A stretch of 64,000 nt of DNA from Vicingaceae bacterium (GTDB taxonomy: Bacteria; Bacteroidota; Bacteroidia; Flavobacteriales_E; Vicingaceae). The notes below the pieces were generated by a model. It searched no databases, had not been told where the DNA came from, and was given only the letters and a program-made list of their open reading frames with translations. Position numbers and translations under genes: made by a program. Below, piece after piece: positions 1-9,423 of the stretch. Location: contig JAOKVV010000007.1 of the NCBI GenBank assembly GCA_028336925.1, forward strand, positions 1 to 64,000, read 5' to 3'. The stretch's first letter is position 1. Each line of letters starts with the position of its first letter.

Positions 1-111
1 GCAATTCACGATCATGGTGGCCAAGATTGTTGGGTGTATCAAGTAAAAGGAAAAATAGAAGAAACGCTTTATGCAAAATACAATCGATTTGTTTCGTCGT
101 TTATTTACTGA
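1..111 (+). pseudogene. Cysteine dioxygenase frame, 5' cut by window edge, 3' truncated
   Basis: The frame is open from base 1 and ends in TGA at 109-111. It encodes AIHDHGGQDCW, then a stretch ending KGKIEETLY. This matches the iron-binding HxH motif of cysteine dioxygenase, the cysteine at the crosslink position and the following beta strand. In the family the third iron ligand (His) and the crosslinking Tyr lie roughly 50-70 residues further on. Here the frame stops about 30 residues after HxH and the next gene already starts at base 71 in another frame, so the catalytic C-terminal half is absent. The enzyme would oxidise cysteine to cysteine sulfinate, the substrate of the next gene. I read it as a truncated copy. 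A short divergent cupin is the alternative. Confidence 0.6.
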
Positions 112-1459
112 ATTACTAGAAGACGAAAAAGAAAATACAGTAGCGGAACACATTCCATCTGATCAACTATATGAAACATTAGACCTTTCTCTAAAGGAAA
201 ACCCATTAAGTGAAGAGGAGTTTGAAAAAGTTTTAAAAGAACTGGTTTTTACTACTACTAGAACAGCTACAACCGGATTTTTTAACCAACTTTTTGGTGG
301 AAGAAATGAGAAAGCAATTTTAGGTGATTTACTTGCTGTAGTATTGAACAATAGCATGTACACGTATAAAGCTGCAGGCCCACAAATAGGAGTAGAGAAG
401 GTCATTTTAAATGAGACATGTCTCTTAATTGGTTGGGATGAAAATGCCGATGGAACATTTGCTCCAGGTGGTTCTATGACCAATTTCATGTCTATGCTGA
501 TGGCAAGGGATAAAGCCAATGAAAAAATTAGATACGAAGGAGCTCAGAAAAATTTGAGAGTATATACGTCACAAGAATCACATTACAGCACTCCTAAAAA
601 TGCCGCTTTTTCAGGTATAGGAAGAGACAATGTGCAGTATGTGCCCAGTAATGAGTTTGGTCAAATGGACATCACTCACCTTAGAAGAATGATTGAAGAG
701 GATCTTTCAAAAGGATACGTTCCAACAATGGTAAATTTAACCGCAGGAACTACCGTTTTAGGAGCTTTTGATTCCATTCCTGAGATTAGCCAACTTTGTA
801 AATTACACAATATGTGGCTGCATGTAGATGGTGCTTATTGTGGTTCCGTATTTTTAAGTGAGAAATACAAGCATTTATTACATGGAATAGAACTCGTAGA
901 TTCATTTAGTTATAACGCTCATAAGATGCTTGGAACACCACTTTCGTGCTCTATTATAGTAGTTAAGGACAAAAAGTATTTACATGATTCTTTCTCAAAC
1001 GATGCGAGTTATTTATACCAAACCGATCATGATGAGTTTAATCTCGGGAAAACTTCTTTACAATGTGGTAGAAGAAATGATGCGTTGAAGTTTTGGACAT
1101 TGTGGAAGAGTGTTGGGACTGATGGATTAGAGAAAATAGTAGATCATCAGTTTTATTTGGCAGATGTAGCTCGTGATTATATTAGAGCGAATGAAGATTA
1201 TACGTTGTATAGTTTTGATGAGTCGATTTCAGTGTGTTTCAACTATAAAAATATTCCTGCTAGAGATATTTGTACGTTATTGTTTGAGCATTCCGAGTTA
1301 TTAGTCGGTTATGGTTCATTTAATGGTCAGGAATTTATCCGATTTGTAACTATAAATGCACAGAATGAAAAAGAGGATATTCTAAACTTCTTTAAAACAA
1401 TAGAATCCTTCGTAGAAGAGAACCAACATTTATTTGAAAAGTATTTGGTGGAAGCTTAA
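71..1459 (+). CDS. PLP-dependent group II decarboxylase, probably cysteine sulfinate/aspartate/glutamate decarboxylase
   Basis: A 462-aa fold-type I PLP enzyme that decarboxylates an acidic amino acid in the cytoplasm. It shows a substrate/phosphate-loop segment GGSMTNFM near residue 133, the PLP-pyridine aspartate in HVDGAYCGS (about residue 251) and the Schiff-base lysine in NAHKML (about Lys285). CGRRNDALKFW follows, as in animal CSAD and GAD. Length is normal for the family. The start overlaps the truncated cysteine dioxygenase frame by 41 bases. That neighbour makes cysteine sulfinate the likely substrate, with hypotaurine as product; this is inference, because family members differ mainly in substrate. 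A strong hairpin follows the stop codon. Confidence 0.85.
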   Translation: MQNTIDLFRRLFTELLEDEKENTVAEHIPSDQLYETLDLSLKENPLSEEEFEKVLKELVFTTTRTATTGFFNQLFGGRNEKAILGDLLAVVLNNSMYTYKAAGPQIGVEKVILNETCLLIGWDENADGTFAPGGSMTNFMSMLMARDKANEKIRYEGAQKNLRVYTSQESHYSTPKNAAFSGIGRDNVQYVPSNEFGQMDITHLRRMIEEDLSKGYVPTMVNLTAGTTVLGAFDSIPEISQLCKLHNMWLHVDGAYCGSVFLSEKYKHLLHGIELVDSFSYNAHKMLGTPLSCSIIVVKDKKYLHDSFSNDASYLYQTDHDEFNLGKTSLQCGRRNDALKFWTLWKSVGTDGLEKIVDHQFYLADVARDYIRANEDYTLYSFDESISVCFNYKNIPARDICTLLFEHSELLVGYGSFNGQEFIRFVTINAQNEKEDILNFFKTIESFVEENQHLFEKYLVEA

Positions 1460-1482
1460 ATAGCTTTGATACGTAATTTTTT

Positions 1483-1512
1483 AAGCCGTTTCTTTTAATA
1501 AAGAAGCGGCTT
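1483..1512. terminator. Bidirectional hairpin terminator
   Basis: AAGCCGTTTCTT pairs with AAGAAGCGGCTT (one G-T) around a short loop, followed by T-rich sequence on the plus strand. It lies between the converging decarboxylase and TPR genes. Confidence 0.75.
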
Positions 1513-1522
1513 TTGTTTTCCC

Positions 1523-3511
1523 CTAATTTGGAAACTGACCTCTATTTAATTGAGGGTTAATTGTTGATGCCTGATCGAAAGCTGCTCGAGCTTCTTCCAA
1601 TCTTCCAATTTCTGAATAGGCTAACCCAAGGTTAATATAAAGTTGCTCGCTCTTTGGGAATTTTATAATTCCCTTTTCTAGCAATGCTATACTGTTTTCA
1701 AATTGTCGGCTAAGTGCATAAGCGGTACTCAGATTAATTAATACATCTTTATTGTTTGGAATGAGTTGTTGTGCTTTTTGCAAAGATAAAATGGCATTTG
1801 GCAGATCATTTAGCTGCTGCCCATAGATGTTTCCCATTTGTAAGTGTATAATCCCTGCATTAGAAGCGTAAGGTAAATAGCGTTCCCATTGTTTTATTTT
1901 CTCCGAAGGGTTGGTAAGCTGCTTGATAACTACTTGAATATTTTGATTGGCGTCACCATGTGAGGGATTTATGGCCAAAATGGAAAAGTATTGCGATAAT
2001 GCAGGTTCTGTTTTTTTAGTGGCTTCCCAATAGGCATTGCCTAATAGTAACTTTGGGTCGATATAATTAGGATAAATAGAAACGGCCCTATTGAGGTGCA
2101 TTATCGATCGGTCGATGAGCTGCTTTCGCTCCAATGGGTTAGCTACTTTTTGAGCTTCTTCCAATAAAAGACCTCCGGCCATGGTTTGGCTTTTAGCACC
2201 ATTAATACTTGTTTCAGCATCGGTAGTGGCTAAGGTTAGATTGTTTTTCCAATCTTTATTTCGATTGATTGCTTTTAAACCAAACAACCCAATTATAACC
2301 AATAAAATCACGGTAAATAGTTGTTGATACTGCTGAGTAGATTTAATTATTTTCTTTCCATCAATTACTAAAAAGTAAGCTATGATAATGCAAAAGCCCA
2401 ATGATGGCAAGAAGAGAAAACGCTCATTCATAAAAACCCCAATGGAGAAGATGAGATTAGAAGAAATACTGAGTGCTGCGATGTAAAGGATAATACCAAA
2501 TGCATAAATATTCTTCTTCACTAATCCCACTATAGAAATAATGCCTAAAAATACATAAGAAACGATGCTAAGAATTACCACAGGATTAGTAAAACCAACT
2601 AAAGGGATGTGTTTTGGATAATAATCGAACGTAAGCGGGTGAGGGAAAAATAGGAGCTGAATGTATTTCCAAAGGGTATAAAAAATGGTGGCATATTTTT
2701 CTGAATTAGTGGCTTCTAAAAAAGGATTGTTCATTAAATTATCCGCTACGGAATCTATTGTAAAGCCGCCAACTACATTACCCCGGATAATATACCAAAT
2801 AGCCGAAATAGCCAATAGAGCGACCCCAGAAGTAATCAATTCTTTTTTGAAATTTACTCTAAAAAAGTAAATACTTAATGGCAATACAGCTAAAAATGTA
2901 ATGGCGGTTTCTTTGCTCAAAAGTGCTAAAAAGAAAATTACCGTAGCTGCTATTAAGTGCGGTATTTTTTTATGGTCAACATACTTGAGTAGTAAAATCC
3001 AACTTCCTAGTAGGCCTATTAATGCTAACGTTTCGTCTAGTCCTTTTATATTGGCTACAACTTCGGTGTGTGTGGGGTGTATTAAGTAAAGTAAGCTACA
3101 AATAAGGGCAAATAAGGTTAGGTTTTGATCGTTTAATCGCTCTTTATATAATAGCATCAACAATTGATACAATAAAATAACGCTCAGTCCATAAAGCAGA
3201 ACAGCTATCAAGTGATAGGCGACATTGTTTTCTCCAAAGAATTCATAAACAATAGCGAATACCACATAGGAAAGTGGCCGATATCTGCCACCGGAAACCA
3301 AACTTTTCTGTGAGCCATAAAACCCAACCATAGATTCATTCTTTAATAAATCAGGGATCCCTTTTAGGCCATTTTTTACAAAAGTGTTTTCGGTAATTGC
3401 GATAGCATCATCTAAGACAAAATCATGATTAAGCGTATTGCCATAAATTAGAAATGTAATTCCTAATAAAATTGCATAAGTAGATTTACGGGTAAGTTCT
3501 GCCAATTTCAT
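1523..3511 (-). CDS. TMTC-like multi-pass membrane protein with C-terminal TPRs
   Basis: 662 aa. The N-terminal ~430 residues hold roughly ten hydrophobic helices; the C-terminal ~200 residues are TPR-like repeats (for example around NLGLAYSEIGRLEEARAAFD). The first extracytoplasmic loop carries an aspartate-rich motif HDFVLDD at residues 29-35, as in GT-C glycosyltransferases and the eukaryotic/bacterial TMTC family (transmembrane and TPR, protein O-mannosyltransferase-like). I infer a polyprenyl-linked sugar transferase acting on exported substrates at the inner membrane. Donor and acceptor cannot be read from the sequence. It stands alone, converging on the decarboxylase. Confidence 0.65.
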   Translation of the reverse strand: MKLAELTRKSTYAILLGITFLIYGNTLNHDFVLDDAIAITENTFVKNGLKGIPDLLKNESMVGFYGSQKSLVSGGRYRPLSYVVFAIVYEFFGENNVAYHLIAVLLYGLSVILLYQLLMLLYKERLNDQNLTLFALICSLLYLIHPTHTEVVANIKGLDETLALIGLLGSWILLLKYVDHKKIPHLIAATVIFFLALLSKETAITFLAVLPLSIYFFRVNFKKELITSGVALLAISAIWYIIRGNVVGGFTIDSVADNLMNNPFLEATNSEKYATIFYTLWKYIQLLFFPHPLTFDYYPKHIPLVGFTNPVVILSIVSYVFLGIISIVGLVKKNIYAFGIILYIAALSISSNLIFSIGVFMNERFLFLPSLGFCIIIAYFLVIDGKKIIKSTQQYQQLFTVILLVIIGLFGLKAINRNKDWKNNLTLATTDAETSINGAKSQTMAGGLLLEEAQKVANPLERKQLIDRSIMHLNRAVSIYPNYIDPKLLLGNAYWEATKKTEPALSQYFSILAINPSHGDANQNIQVVIKQLTNPSEKIKQWERYLPYASNAGIIHLQMGNIYGQQLNDLPNAILSLQKAQQLIPNNKDVLINLSTAYALSRQFENSIALLEKGIIKFPKSEQLYINLGLAYSEIGRLEEARAAFDQASTINPQLNRGQFPN

Positions 3512-3593
3512 AGGTGCAAATTAACTAAAAATCTACAGCAGCAGAGTTAAACTAATCATAGCAATTAAAAGAAGTCCTATAAAATTAAACGTA

Positions 3594-3601
3594 TATATTT
3601 G
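3594..3601 (+). promoter_or_regulatory. Bacteroidota -7 element (TATATTTG)
   Basis: Exact match to TAnnTTTG, 34 bases before the DUF3332 start. No convincing TTG/TTTG -33 element at normal spacing, so the call is moderate. Confidence 0.4.
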
Positions 3602-3635
3602 TAAACGGTAATTAACCTATAAAAAACAGATAACT

Positions 3636-4202
3636 ATGAAAAGATTTCTTTTAAGTGGAGCTATGGCTGCTATATTATTAACACAAACGAGTTGTTTGGG
3701 TAGTTTTGTGCTAACAAAAAGTTTGTTAGAATTCAATACTACAGTAACGAATGATAAAATCGTAAATAACTTAGTTTTTATGGGGTTGTGTATTTTGCCT
3801 GTTTACGAAATAGCACTTTTTGTAGATGCTGTTGTTCTTAATCTTATCGAGTTTTGGACAGGAGAAAATCCGGTTGCTATGAATGAAGGAGAGATTCAAG
3901 AGCAGTTGATAACGCATAATGGCGTTGACTATAAAATTTCTGCTACAAAGAATCAATTTAAGTTCGAGAAAGTAGTAGGGGATGAGTTAGTAGATTTAGG
4001 AGTGGTTTCTTACACTTCAGATGATATGGTTTGGAATTATGAGTTTAATGGTGAAACAAATCCAATTGTACAAATCAATGATAATAACTCAGTGACTTAC
4101 TTTACCGCAAATGGAAAAGCTACAGTAGTCAATAACGATATAGAAACATTAGTCTATGAGCGATCTATGGCTAATGGATTAATAGAAATGGCGAAGAAAT
4201 AA
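3636..4202 (+). CDS. DUF3332 family lipoprotein
   Basis: 188 aa with a lipoprotein signal peptide: charged MKR, hydrophobic core, lipobox LTQTSC with Cys20 as lipidation site. A hydrophobic segment (about residues 45-75) ends in an NLIEFWTGENP motif that I associate with DUF3332 proteins of Bacteroidota and Vibrio. The C-terminal half is short beta-strand-like sequence. Function is unknown; an envelope location is supported by the lipobox. It is monocistronic, with its own putative promoter and a good terminator. Confidence 0.7.
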   Translation: MKRFLLSGAMAAILLTQTSCLGSFVLTKSLLEFNTTVTNDKIVNNLVFMGLCILPVYEIALFVDAVVLNLIEFWTGENPVAMNEGEIQEQLITHNGVDYKISATKNQFKFEKVVGDELVDLGVVSYTSDDMVWNYEFNGETNPIVQINDNNSVTYFTANGKATVVNNDIETLVYERSMANGLIEMAKK

Positions 4203-4228
4203 ATTATCTTTTTCAAAAACAATTTTTA

Positions 4229-4264
4229 AAATGCTTTCAGGGTTTCTGAAGGCATTTTTTCTTT
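4229..4264 (+). terminator. Intrinsic terminator after DUF3332 gene
   Basis: ATGCTTTCAG pairs with CTGAAGGCAT (one G-T), loop GGTTT, followed by TTTTTTCTTTT. Confidence 0.8.
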
Positions 4265-4311
4265 TCGCTAAATTGCAAGATTGATTACCTTCGTATTTCT
4301 AAAATAGACGA

Positions 4312-5112
4312 ATGATAGCAGAAGGAAATATTTCTAAAATGAGGGTGGAGCTAGAGCACCCTGTTCACTATTCATTGCAACTTTCTGATGAGGTAAAAGT
4401 CGATATGAATGACTTAATCGGGAAAGAAATTTCATTAGCGTTTAATGGCGTTATTAATTGCGTAAACTGTGGTAGGGTGACTAAAAAGTCATTTGCTCAA
4501 GGTTCTTGTTATCCTTGTTTTATCAACTCTCCAAATAATGCAGAATGTATTATTCGGCCAGAGCTATGCAGAGCGCATTTAGGTGAAGGAAGAGATCCTG
4601 AATGGGAAGAACGTAATCACAATCAACCACACATCGTATACATGGCGATAGGTGCAGGAATAAAAGTTGGGGTAACCCGAGAAACTCAAATTCCAACGAG
4701 ATGGATTGACCAAGGAGCATGGAAAGCAGTAAGATTAGCAAGAACACCTAATCGCTACCAAGCAGGTGTGATTGAAGTCGACATGAAAAGCCATGTTTCG
4801 GATAAAACGCATTGGATGAAAATGCTGAAAAATGAACTGGCTGAGGATTTAGATGTCATAAAAGTGAAGGAAGAGTTACTTCAGATCATGAATGATAAAT
4901 ACAATGATTTTCATTCTGAAGACAATGAAATCATAGAAATTAATTACCCGGTACTTGAGTTCCCAACTAAAGTAAAGAGCCACAACTTAGATAAGTTGCC
5001 ACTTTTGAAAGGTAAACTAATGGGAATTAAAGGACAATACCTCATTTTTGATGGAGGAATTGTCATTAATCTACGGAAGTATTCAGGGTATCATATAGAA
5101 ATAACCGCATGA
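4312..5112 (+). CDS. DUF2797 family zinc-binding-type protein
   Basis: 266 aa. A four-cysteine cluster (Cys50, Cys53, Cys66, Cys69; CVNCG...CYPC) looks like a zinc site and is followed by a conserved RPELCRAH segment. A later stretch, IKVGVTRETQIPTRWIDQGA, resembles the core strand-helix of GIY-YIG-type domains, typical of DUF2797. No biochemical role is established that I know of; nucleic-acid binding is only an inference. It opens the mqnB-mqnD-hldD run, overlapping mqnB by four bases (ATGA), so co-translation is likely. Confidence 0.7.
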   Translation: MIAEGNISKMRVELEHPVHYSLQLSDEVKVDMNDLIGKEISLAFNGVINCVNCGRVTKKSFAQGSCYPCFINSPNNAECIIRPELCRAHLGEGRDPEWEERNHNQPHIVYMAIGAGIKVGVTRETQIPTRWIDQGAWKAVRLARTPNRYQAGVIEVDMKSHVSDKTHWMKMLKNELAEDLDVIKVKEELLQIMNDKYNDFHSEDNEIIEINYPVLEFPTKVKSHNLDKLPLLKGKLMGIKGQYLIFDGGIVINLRKYSGYHIEITA

Positions 5113-5765
5113 AAATTTTAGTCGCTGCCGCCACGTATTTAGAAGTGAAGCCTTTTTTGAATCATTTGGGATTCAGTAAAGAAGAATCATTTTACAGTTA
5201 TGCGACCGATCGTTTTAATACATTGGACGTATTAATTACCGGTGTAGGTATGGTTTCGACTACTTATCAAATAACCAAACAGCTTTCTAAAGTGCATTAC
5301 CACTTAGTCATCAATGCAGGAATAGCGGGCGCTTTTAGTCCTAAATTACTGATTGGTGATGCGGTAATCGTATCTTCTGATTGTTTGGCAGAAATGGGAG
5401 CCGAAAGCCCCAATGGATTGGTGCCTTTTGATAAAATGGCCTTTAGGGGAATTTATCAAGCGAAAGCCAAATCTAATTTCACGATTAAAGCATGGGAGCA
5501 TTTGCCGCGAGTAAATGGAATTACAGTTAATAAAGTTCATGGGAAAGCAGATAGCATTGTGGAAGTAGAAATTCACTTTTCACCAGAGGTGGAAAGCATG
5601 GAAGGTGCAGCGGTTTTGGCTATTTGCGAAGCAGAAAAAATTGACTGTTATCAACTAAGAACCATTTCTAATCGGGTAGAGCCCCGAAATACGGCGAATT
5701 GGAACATCGGCTTAGCCATTCAAAACTTAAATCTATTCTTAACTGATTTATTAAACGAAATATAA
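5109..5765 (+). CDS. mqnB: Futalosine hydrolase
   Basis: 218 aa, nucleoside phosphorylase/MTAN-like fold. Hallmarks are the N-terminal strand MKILVAAATYLE, the glycine-rich INAGIAGAF and the catalytic-region VESMEGAAV. It removes hypoxanthine from futalosine to give dehypoxanthine futalosine in the futalosine menaquinone route. MTA/SAH nucleosidase is the main alternative, but the next gene is mqnD with a one-base overlap, which settles the assignment. The last residues include RTISNRVEPR, common in futalosine hydrolases. Confidence 0.88.
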   Translation: MKILVAAATYLEVKPFLNHLGFSKEESFYSYATDRFNTLDVLITGVGMVSTTYQITKQLSKVHYHLVINAGIAGAFSPKLLIGDAVIVSSDCLAEMGAESPNGLVPFDKMAFRGIYQAKAKSNFTIKAWEHLPRVNGITVNKVHGKADSIVEVEIHFSPEVESMEGAAVLAICEAEKIDCYQLRTISNRVEPRNTANWNIGLAIQNLNLFLTDLLNEI

Positions 5766-6613
5766 TGCAGAAACTAACACTTGGCTATTCTCCTTGCCCA
5801 AATGATACCTTCATTTTTGATGCCATGGTTCATCATAAAATAGACACCGAAGGATTGGATTTTGAGGTTACGTTAGCCGATGTTGAAGAATTGAATCAAA
5901 AAGCATTTAAGCAAGAGTTAGACATCACCAAATTAAGCTACCACGCTTTTGGTAGTTTGACTAATGAATACATTCTGATGAACTCAGGAAGTGCTTTGGG
6001 AAGTGGAGTAGGACCGTTATTGATTGCTAAAAAGGAATATTCCGCTGCTGAGGTAGATCAGTTGAAAATTTCAATACCTGGGAAATTCACTACAGCAAAT
6101 TTCCTGTTGTCGATTGCTTTCCCAAATGCGACTAATAAAGTAGAAATGCTTTTTTCGGATATTGAACAAGCTGTAATAGATGGAAAAGTTGATGCAGGAT
6201 TGATTATCCACGAAAATCGGTTTACCTATCACCAAAGAGGCTTACATAAAATAATGGATATGGGCGCTTTTTGGGAAGCGAAGACCAATGCACTAATCCC
6301 ATTAGGAGGAATAGTTTTAAGAAGAACGTTTGATGAAGCCTTGCAGCAGAAATTAGACCGTGTGCTTCGAAGAAGTATTGAGTTTGCTTTTGCAAATCTA
6401 GAATCTTGTATGGATTATGTGCGTGCAAATGCACAAGAAATGGAGGAAGAAGTGATGAAGAAGCATATTGAACTCTATGTAAATGAGTATTCAGTAGATT
6501 TAGGCGAAAAAGGAAGATATGCTGTAGAAAGCTTGTTTAACTTAGCAGTTCATAAAGAAATAATAGCTGAGGTTCATCCTCAAATTTTTATAAAAAGTAA
6601 ACCATTAACATGA
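5765..6613 (+). CDS. mqnD: 1,4-dihydroxy-6-naphthoate synthase
   Basis: 282 aa, periplasmic-binding-protein-like fold used here as a cytoplasmic enzyme. The N-terminus LGYSPCPNDTFIFDAM is diagnostic of MqnD, and KLSYHAFG plus GSGVGPLLI follow in the expected order. It converts cyclic dehypoxanthine futalosine to 1,4-dihydroxy-6-naphthoate, the last pathway-specific step before prenylation. It abuts mqnB and overlaps hldD by four bases. mqnA, mqnC and mqnE are not in this window. Confidence 0.93.
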   Translation: MQKLTLGYSPCPNDTFIFDAMVHHKIDTEGLDFEVTLADVEELNQKAFKQELDITKLSYHAFGSLTNEYILMNSGSALGSGVGPLLIAKKEYSAAEVDQLKISIPGKFTTANFLLSIAFPNATNKVEMLFSDIEQAVIDGKVDAGLIIHENRFTYHQRGLHKIMDMGAFWEAKTNALIPLGGIVLRRTFDEALQQKLDRVLRRSIEFAFANLESCMDYVRANAQEMEEEVMKKHIELYVNEYSVDLGEKGRYAVESLFNLAVHKEIIAEVHPQIFIKSKPLT

Positions 6614-7575
6614 TTGTAGTTACAGGAGCAGCAGGATTTATAGGTAGTGTTTTAGTTTCCAAATTAAATAAAGAGGGCATTATTGACTTAGTTTTAGTCG
6701 ATGATTTTACTAAAAAGGAAAAGGCCGCAAATCTAGAAAGTGCCTTATTTTTAGCTAAAATAGAACGAGATATTTTCATTGATTGGTTTCAGAAAAATGC
6801 AGCTGAGGTGAAAGGTGTTTATCACATTGGAGCGCGAACAGATACCACTGAATTTGATACTGCTATCTTCGATAAATTAAATGTAGCATACACGAAATTT
6901 ATTTGGAACGTTTGCTCAGAAAATGCCATCCCTTTAGTGTATGCTTCCTCCGCAGCTACTTATGGATTAGGCGAGTATGGTTATAAAGACGATCATGATA
7001 TTGTAGAAAAACTAAAACCACTAAACCCTTATGGGGATTCTAAAAATGATTTTGACATTTGGGCTTTAAAACAAGAAAAACAACCACCTTTTTGGGCAGG
7101 ATTGAAATTCTTCAATGTTTATGGACCAAATGAATACCATAAAGGAAGAATGGCTTCGGTTATTTTTCATGCCTATAAGCAGATTAAAGACACCGGTAAA
7201 ATGAAATTGTTTGCTTCGCATAATCCTGATTATAAAGATGGAGAGCAGATTAGAGATTTCATTTATGTAAAAGATGTGGTAAGTGTTTGTCAATGGTTGA
7301 TGGAAAATAAACCACAATCAGCTTTGTATAATTTAGGAACAGGAACAGCACGTACCTTCTTAGATTTGGTAAAAAATACCTTCTCTGCAATGGATAAGAA
7401 AGCCGATATTTCGTTTATTCCTACACCAGAAGACATTCGTGATAAATACCAGTATTTTACTGAGGCAGATATGAGTAAGTTAATCAATGCAGGATATCAT
7501 CAACCATTTTATACATTAGAAGAAGGTGTGAAGGATTACGTATCTAATTATTTGGTAAACGAGGAAATTTACTAA
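6610..7575 (+). CDS. hldD: ADP-L-glycero-D-manno-heptose 6-epimerase
   Basis: 321-aa extended SDR. The Rossmann motif TGAAGFIG is at residues 5-12, the catalytic Ser/Tyr/Lys set lies in ASSAATYG and YGDSK (Tyr141, Lys145), and FFNVYGPNEYHKGRMAS is characteristic of HldD. It makes the L,D-heptose donor for the LPS inner core. Its neighbours are translationally coupled menaquinone genes, so the operon mixes respiratory quinone and envelope supply; lpxB lies 20 kb away. One base separates it from the next membrane protein. Confidence 0.9.
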   Translation: MIVVTGAAGFIGSVLVSKLNKEGIIDLVLVDDFTKKEKAANLESALFLAKIERDIFIDWFQKNAAEVKGVYHIGARTDTTEFDTAIFDKLNVAYTKFIWNVCSENAIPLVYASSAATYGLGEYGYKDDHDIVEKLKPLNPYGDSKNDFDIWALKQEKQPPFWAGLKFFNVYGPNEYHKGRMASVIFHAYKQIKDTGKMKLFASHNPDYKDGEQIRDFIYVKDVVSVCQWLMENKPQSALYNLGTGTARTFLDLVKNTFSAMDKKADISFIPTPEDIRDKYQYFTEADMSKLINAGYHQPFYTLEEGVKDYVSNYLVNEEIY

Positions 7576-7576
7576 G

Positions 7577-9310
7577 ATGAATACTGCCAAACTACAAGCG
7601 ATAGCCCTGCATGTGTTTTGGCTTTTTTTATTGGTTTTGAGTGTGTTGTTTTATCAAGAACGCACTTTCGCCGATACTTCTTATTTCCTTTTTAAGGTGA
7701 TCAATGAAGGCTTTTTCCATATTCAGCATAATCGGTTGGTGTTGGCAATTTCACAAATTGGTGCCGTTTCAAGTTTATATTTAGGTTTAAGCCTGAATAA
7801 GTTGCTAATTATTCATTCTCTTTTCAATGCGGTTTTCTTTTATGGAATAACTGCTTGGTTATTTCATATCATTAAAAATAAGCAAGCTGCGTGGTTATTT
7901 ACGCTTTTAATGGTGAGTAGCCATTGGGCTTATTTTTCTCCCTATTTGGAGGTGTTTTATGCAGCAGGTTTTGTGGTTTTGTTTTTTGCTGCTTTCGCCA
8001 ATACAGCACATTTTAATAAAAGCTACTTGATTTACTATCCACTTTTGTGGTTGGCTTTAATGGCGCATCCGTCCATATTTCTGATTGTTGGAGCTCATTT
8101 AGTATTTCTGTTTCTTGCTGATGGTAAACTAACCGCACAACTAAAATCGGTTGGATTATTCGTTGGAGCCGCAGTAATAGTTAAAGTATTATCGTTTTCT
8201 GCTTATGAAGTAGGCCGATTAAAAACTGTTAGCGAATCCACAATAAATTGGGGGAGGGAATTCTCTGATTTAGCTCAGAATTATGGCAGCCATTATTTGT
8301 CAGTTACATTATTACTGATTTCTATTCCACTATTATTTTTGATTTCAAATAAGTGGAAACTGGCAGCTTATGTATTATTGAGTTATTTAGCATTGGTTGG
8401 AATCGTATTATTAAATTTAAAGAATGGCGGTTACAAATGGTATAATGAAGTGATGTTTTTGCCGTTTATATTATCGATTATATTGCCGATAATCAGCAAT
8501 AAAGATAATTTTAAATCAAGTGTTAGTTTAATGTTTAGTGTCGGCTTGGTTCTTTTGATTGTTTGGAACATTTCAGAAATTTTTGAACGAGGAGAACTTC
8601 TAAAACATCGTTATCAGCAAATGCAATCTATCTCATCTGAGGCAAAAGATCTATATCCTAATCAGAGTAAGTTTTTGTTAGAAGATGATAATTTTGAGCG
8701 CTCATTTACAGAAGTTGGGATGCAGTTGCCTTATGAGTTCTTTCTTGCTTCGTCGGAATTTGGGCCGCAGAATACAGTCGCTATCGCCATGAATCAAATG
8801 ATGAAAGTGGATAGCTCAAAAGCCTTGTTAAAAGAAAAGGATCAGATTTTACTTTGGGGATTCACCATTGGGCCAATTGCTCAATTGGATACCAATTACT
8901 TTAAAGTGAATGCTATAGAATACCAATCATTGCACAGTGCAGCTTATTCAGGTAATATTGATGAATACATAGAACGAACTACCTTAGAACTAATAGACTT
9001 CCCTAAAACAGCAAGTGTTGATACGATTATTAGTCCATTGGTTCAGATAAGTATTGATGACTTGATTTTACCGTCTAATTTGGACCATACCATTAACTTA
9101 TCCTATCATATTTATGATTCAGAAGGAAATGATATAATTTGGGATGGTGAGAGAACACCCTTAGAAGTAGATATCAAATTTAACCACCTGCAGCGCATAG
9201 ACATTAGAACTCCACAAGTAGCTGGCAATTTCAAAGTGGTTATTGATTTGGTAAAAGAAGGGCAGAAGTGGTTCGAGAAATGGGTTGAGTTTAATGTATT
9301 AATCGAGTAA
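7577..9310 (+). CDS. Unknown multi-pass membrane protein with large soluble C-terminal domain
   Basis: 577 aa. About ten hydrophobic segments fill residues 10-335, then ~240 mostly hydrophilic residues follow, presumably extracytoplasmic and beta-rich near the end. An early TFADTSYFLF loop places acidic residues after the first helix, reminiscent of GT-C glycosyltransferases, but I do not recognise the family. Position directly after hldD (one-base gap) would fit an envelope-glycan role, which is inference only. A TPR or PKD domain is not visible. Confidence 0.6.
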   Translation: MNTAKLQAIALHVFWLFLLVLSVLFYQERTFADTSYFLFKVINEGFFHIQHNRLVLAISQIGAVSSLYLGLSLNKLLIIHSLFNAVFFYGITAWLFHIIKNKQAAWLFTLLMVSSHWAYFSPYLEVFYAAGFVVLFFAAFANTAHFNKSYLIYYPLLWLALMAHPSIFLIVGAHLVFLFLADGKLTAQLKSVGLFVGAAVIVKVLSFSAYEVGRLKTVSESTINWGREFSDLAQNYGSHYLSVTLLLISIPLLFLISNKWKLAAYVLLSYLALVGIVLLNLKNGGYKWYNEVMFLPFILSIILPIISNKDNFKSSVSLMFSVGLVLLIVWNISEIFERGELLKHRYQQMQSISSEAKDLYPNQSKFLLEDDNFERSFTEVGMQLPYEFFLASSEFGPQNTVAIAMNQMMKVDSSKALLKEKDQILLWGFTIGPIAQLDTNYFKVNAIEYQSLHSAAYSGNIDEYIERTTLELIDFPKTASVDTIISPLVQISIDDLILPSNLDHTINLSYHIYDSEGNDIIWDGERTPLEVDIKFNHLQRIDIRTPQVAGNFKVVIDLVKEGQKWFEKWVEFNVLIE

Positions 9311-9381
9311 GCAGGCTTTCTTTTCTTGTAAGATTATCGACAAGGTTGCTCGTTTTTTAAATTAAAGGAACCTTTTTTCAG

Positions 9382-9412
9382 TTTGGTATTAAACTTTTGA
9401 TTTTTATGTTTG
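9382..9412 (+). promoter_or_regulatory. Full Bacteroidota-type promoter
   Basis: -33 TTTG at 9382-9385, 19-base spacer, -7 TATGTTTG at 9405-9412: an exact match to the TTTG/TAnnTTTG consensus. It covers the TTG start listed in the ORF track and so argues for a downstream ATG. Confidence 0.7.
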
Positions 9413-9423
9413 TTTCAGACACT

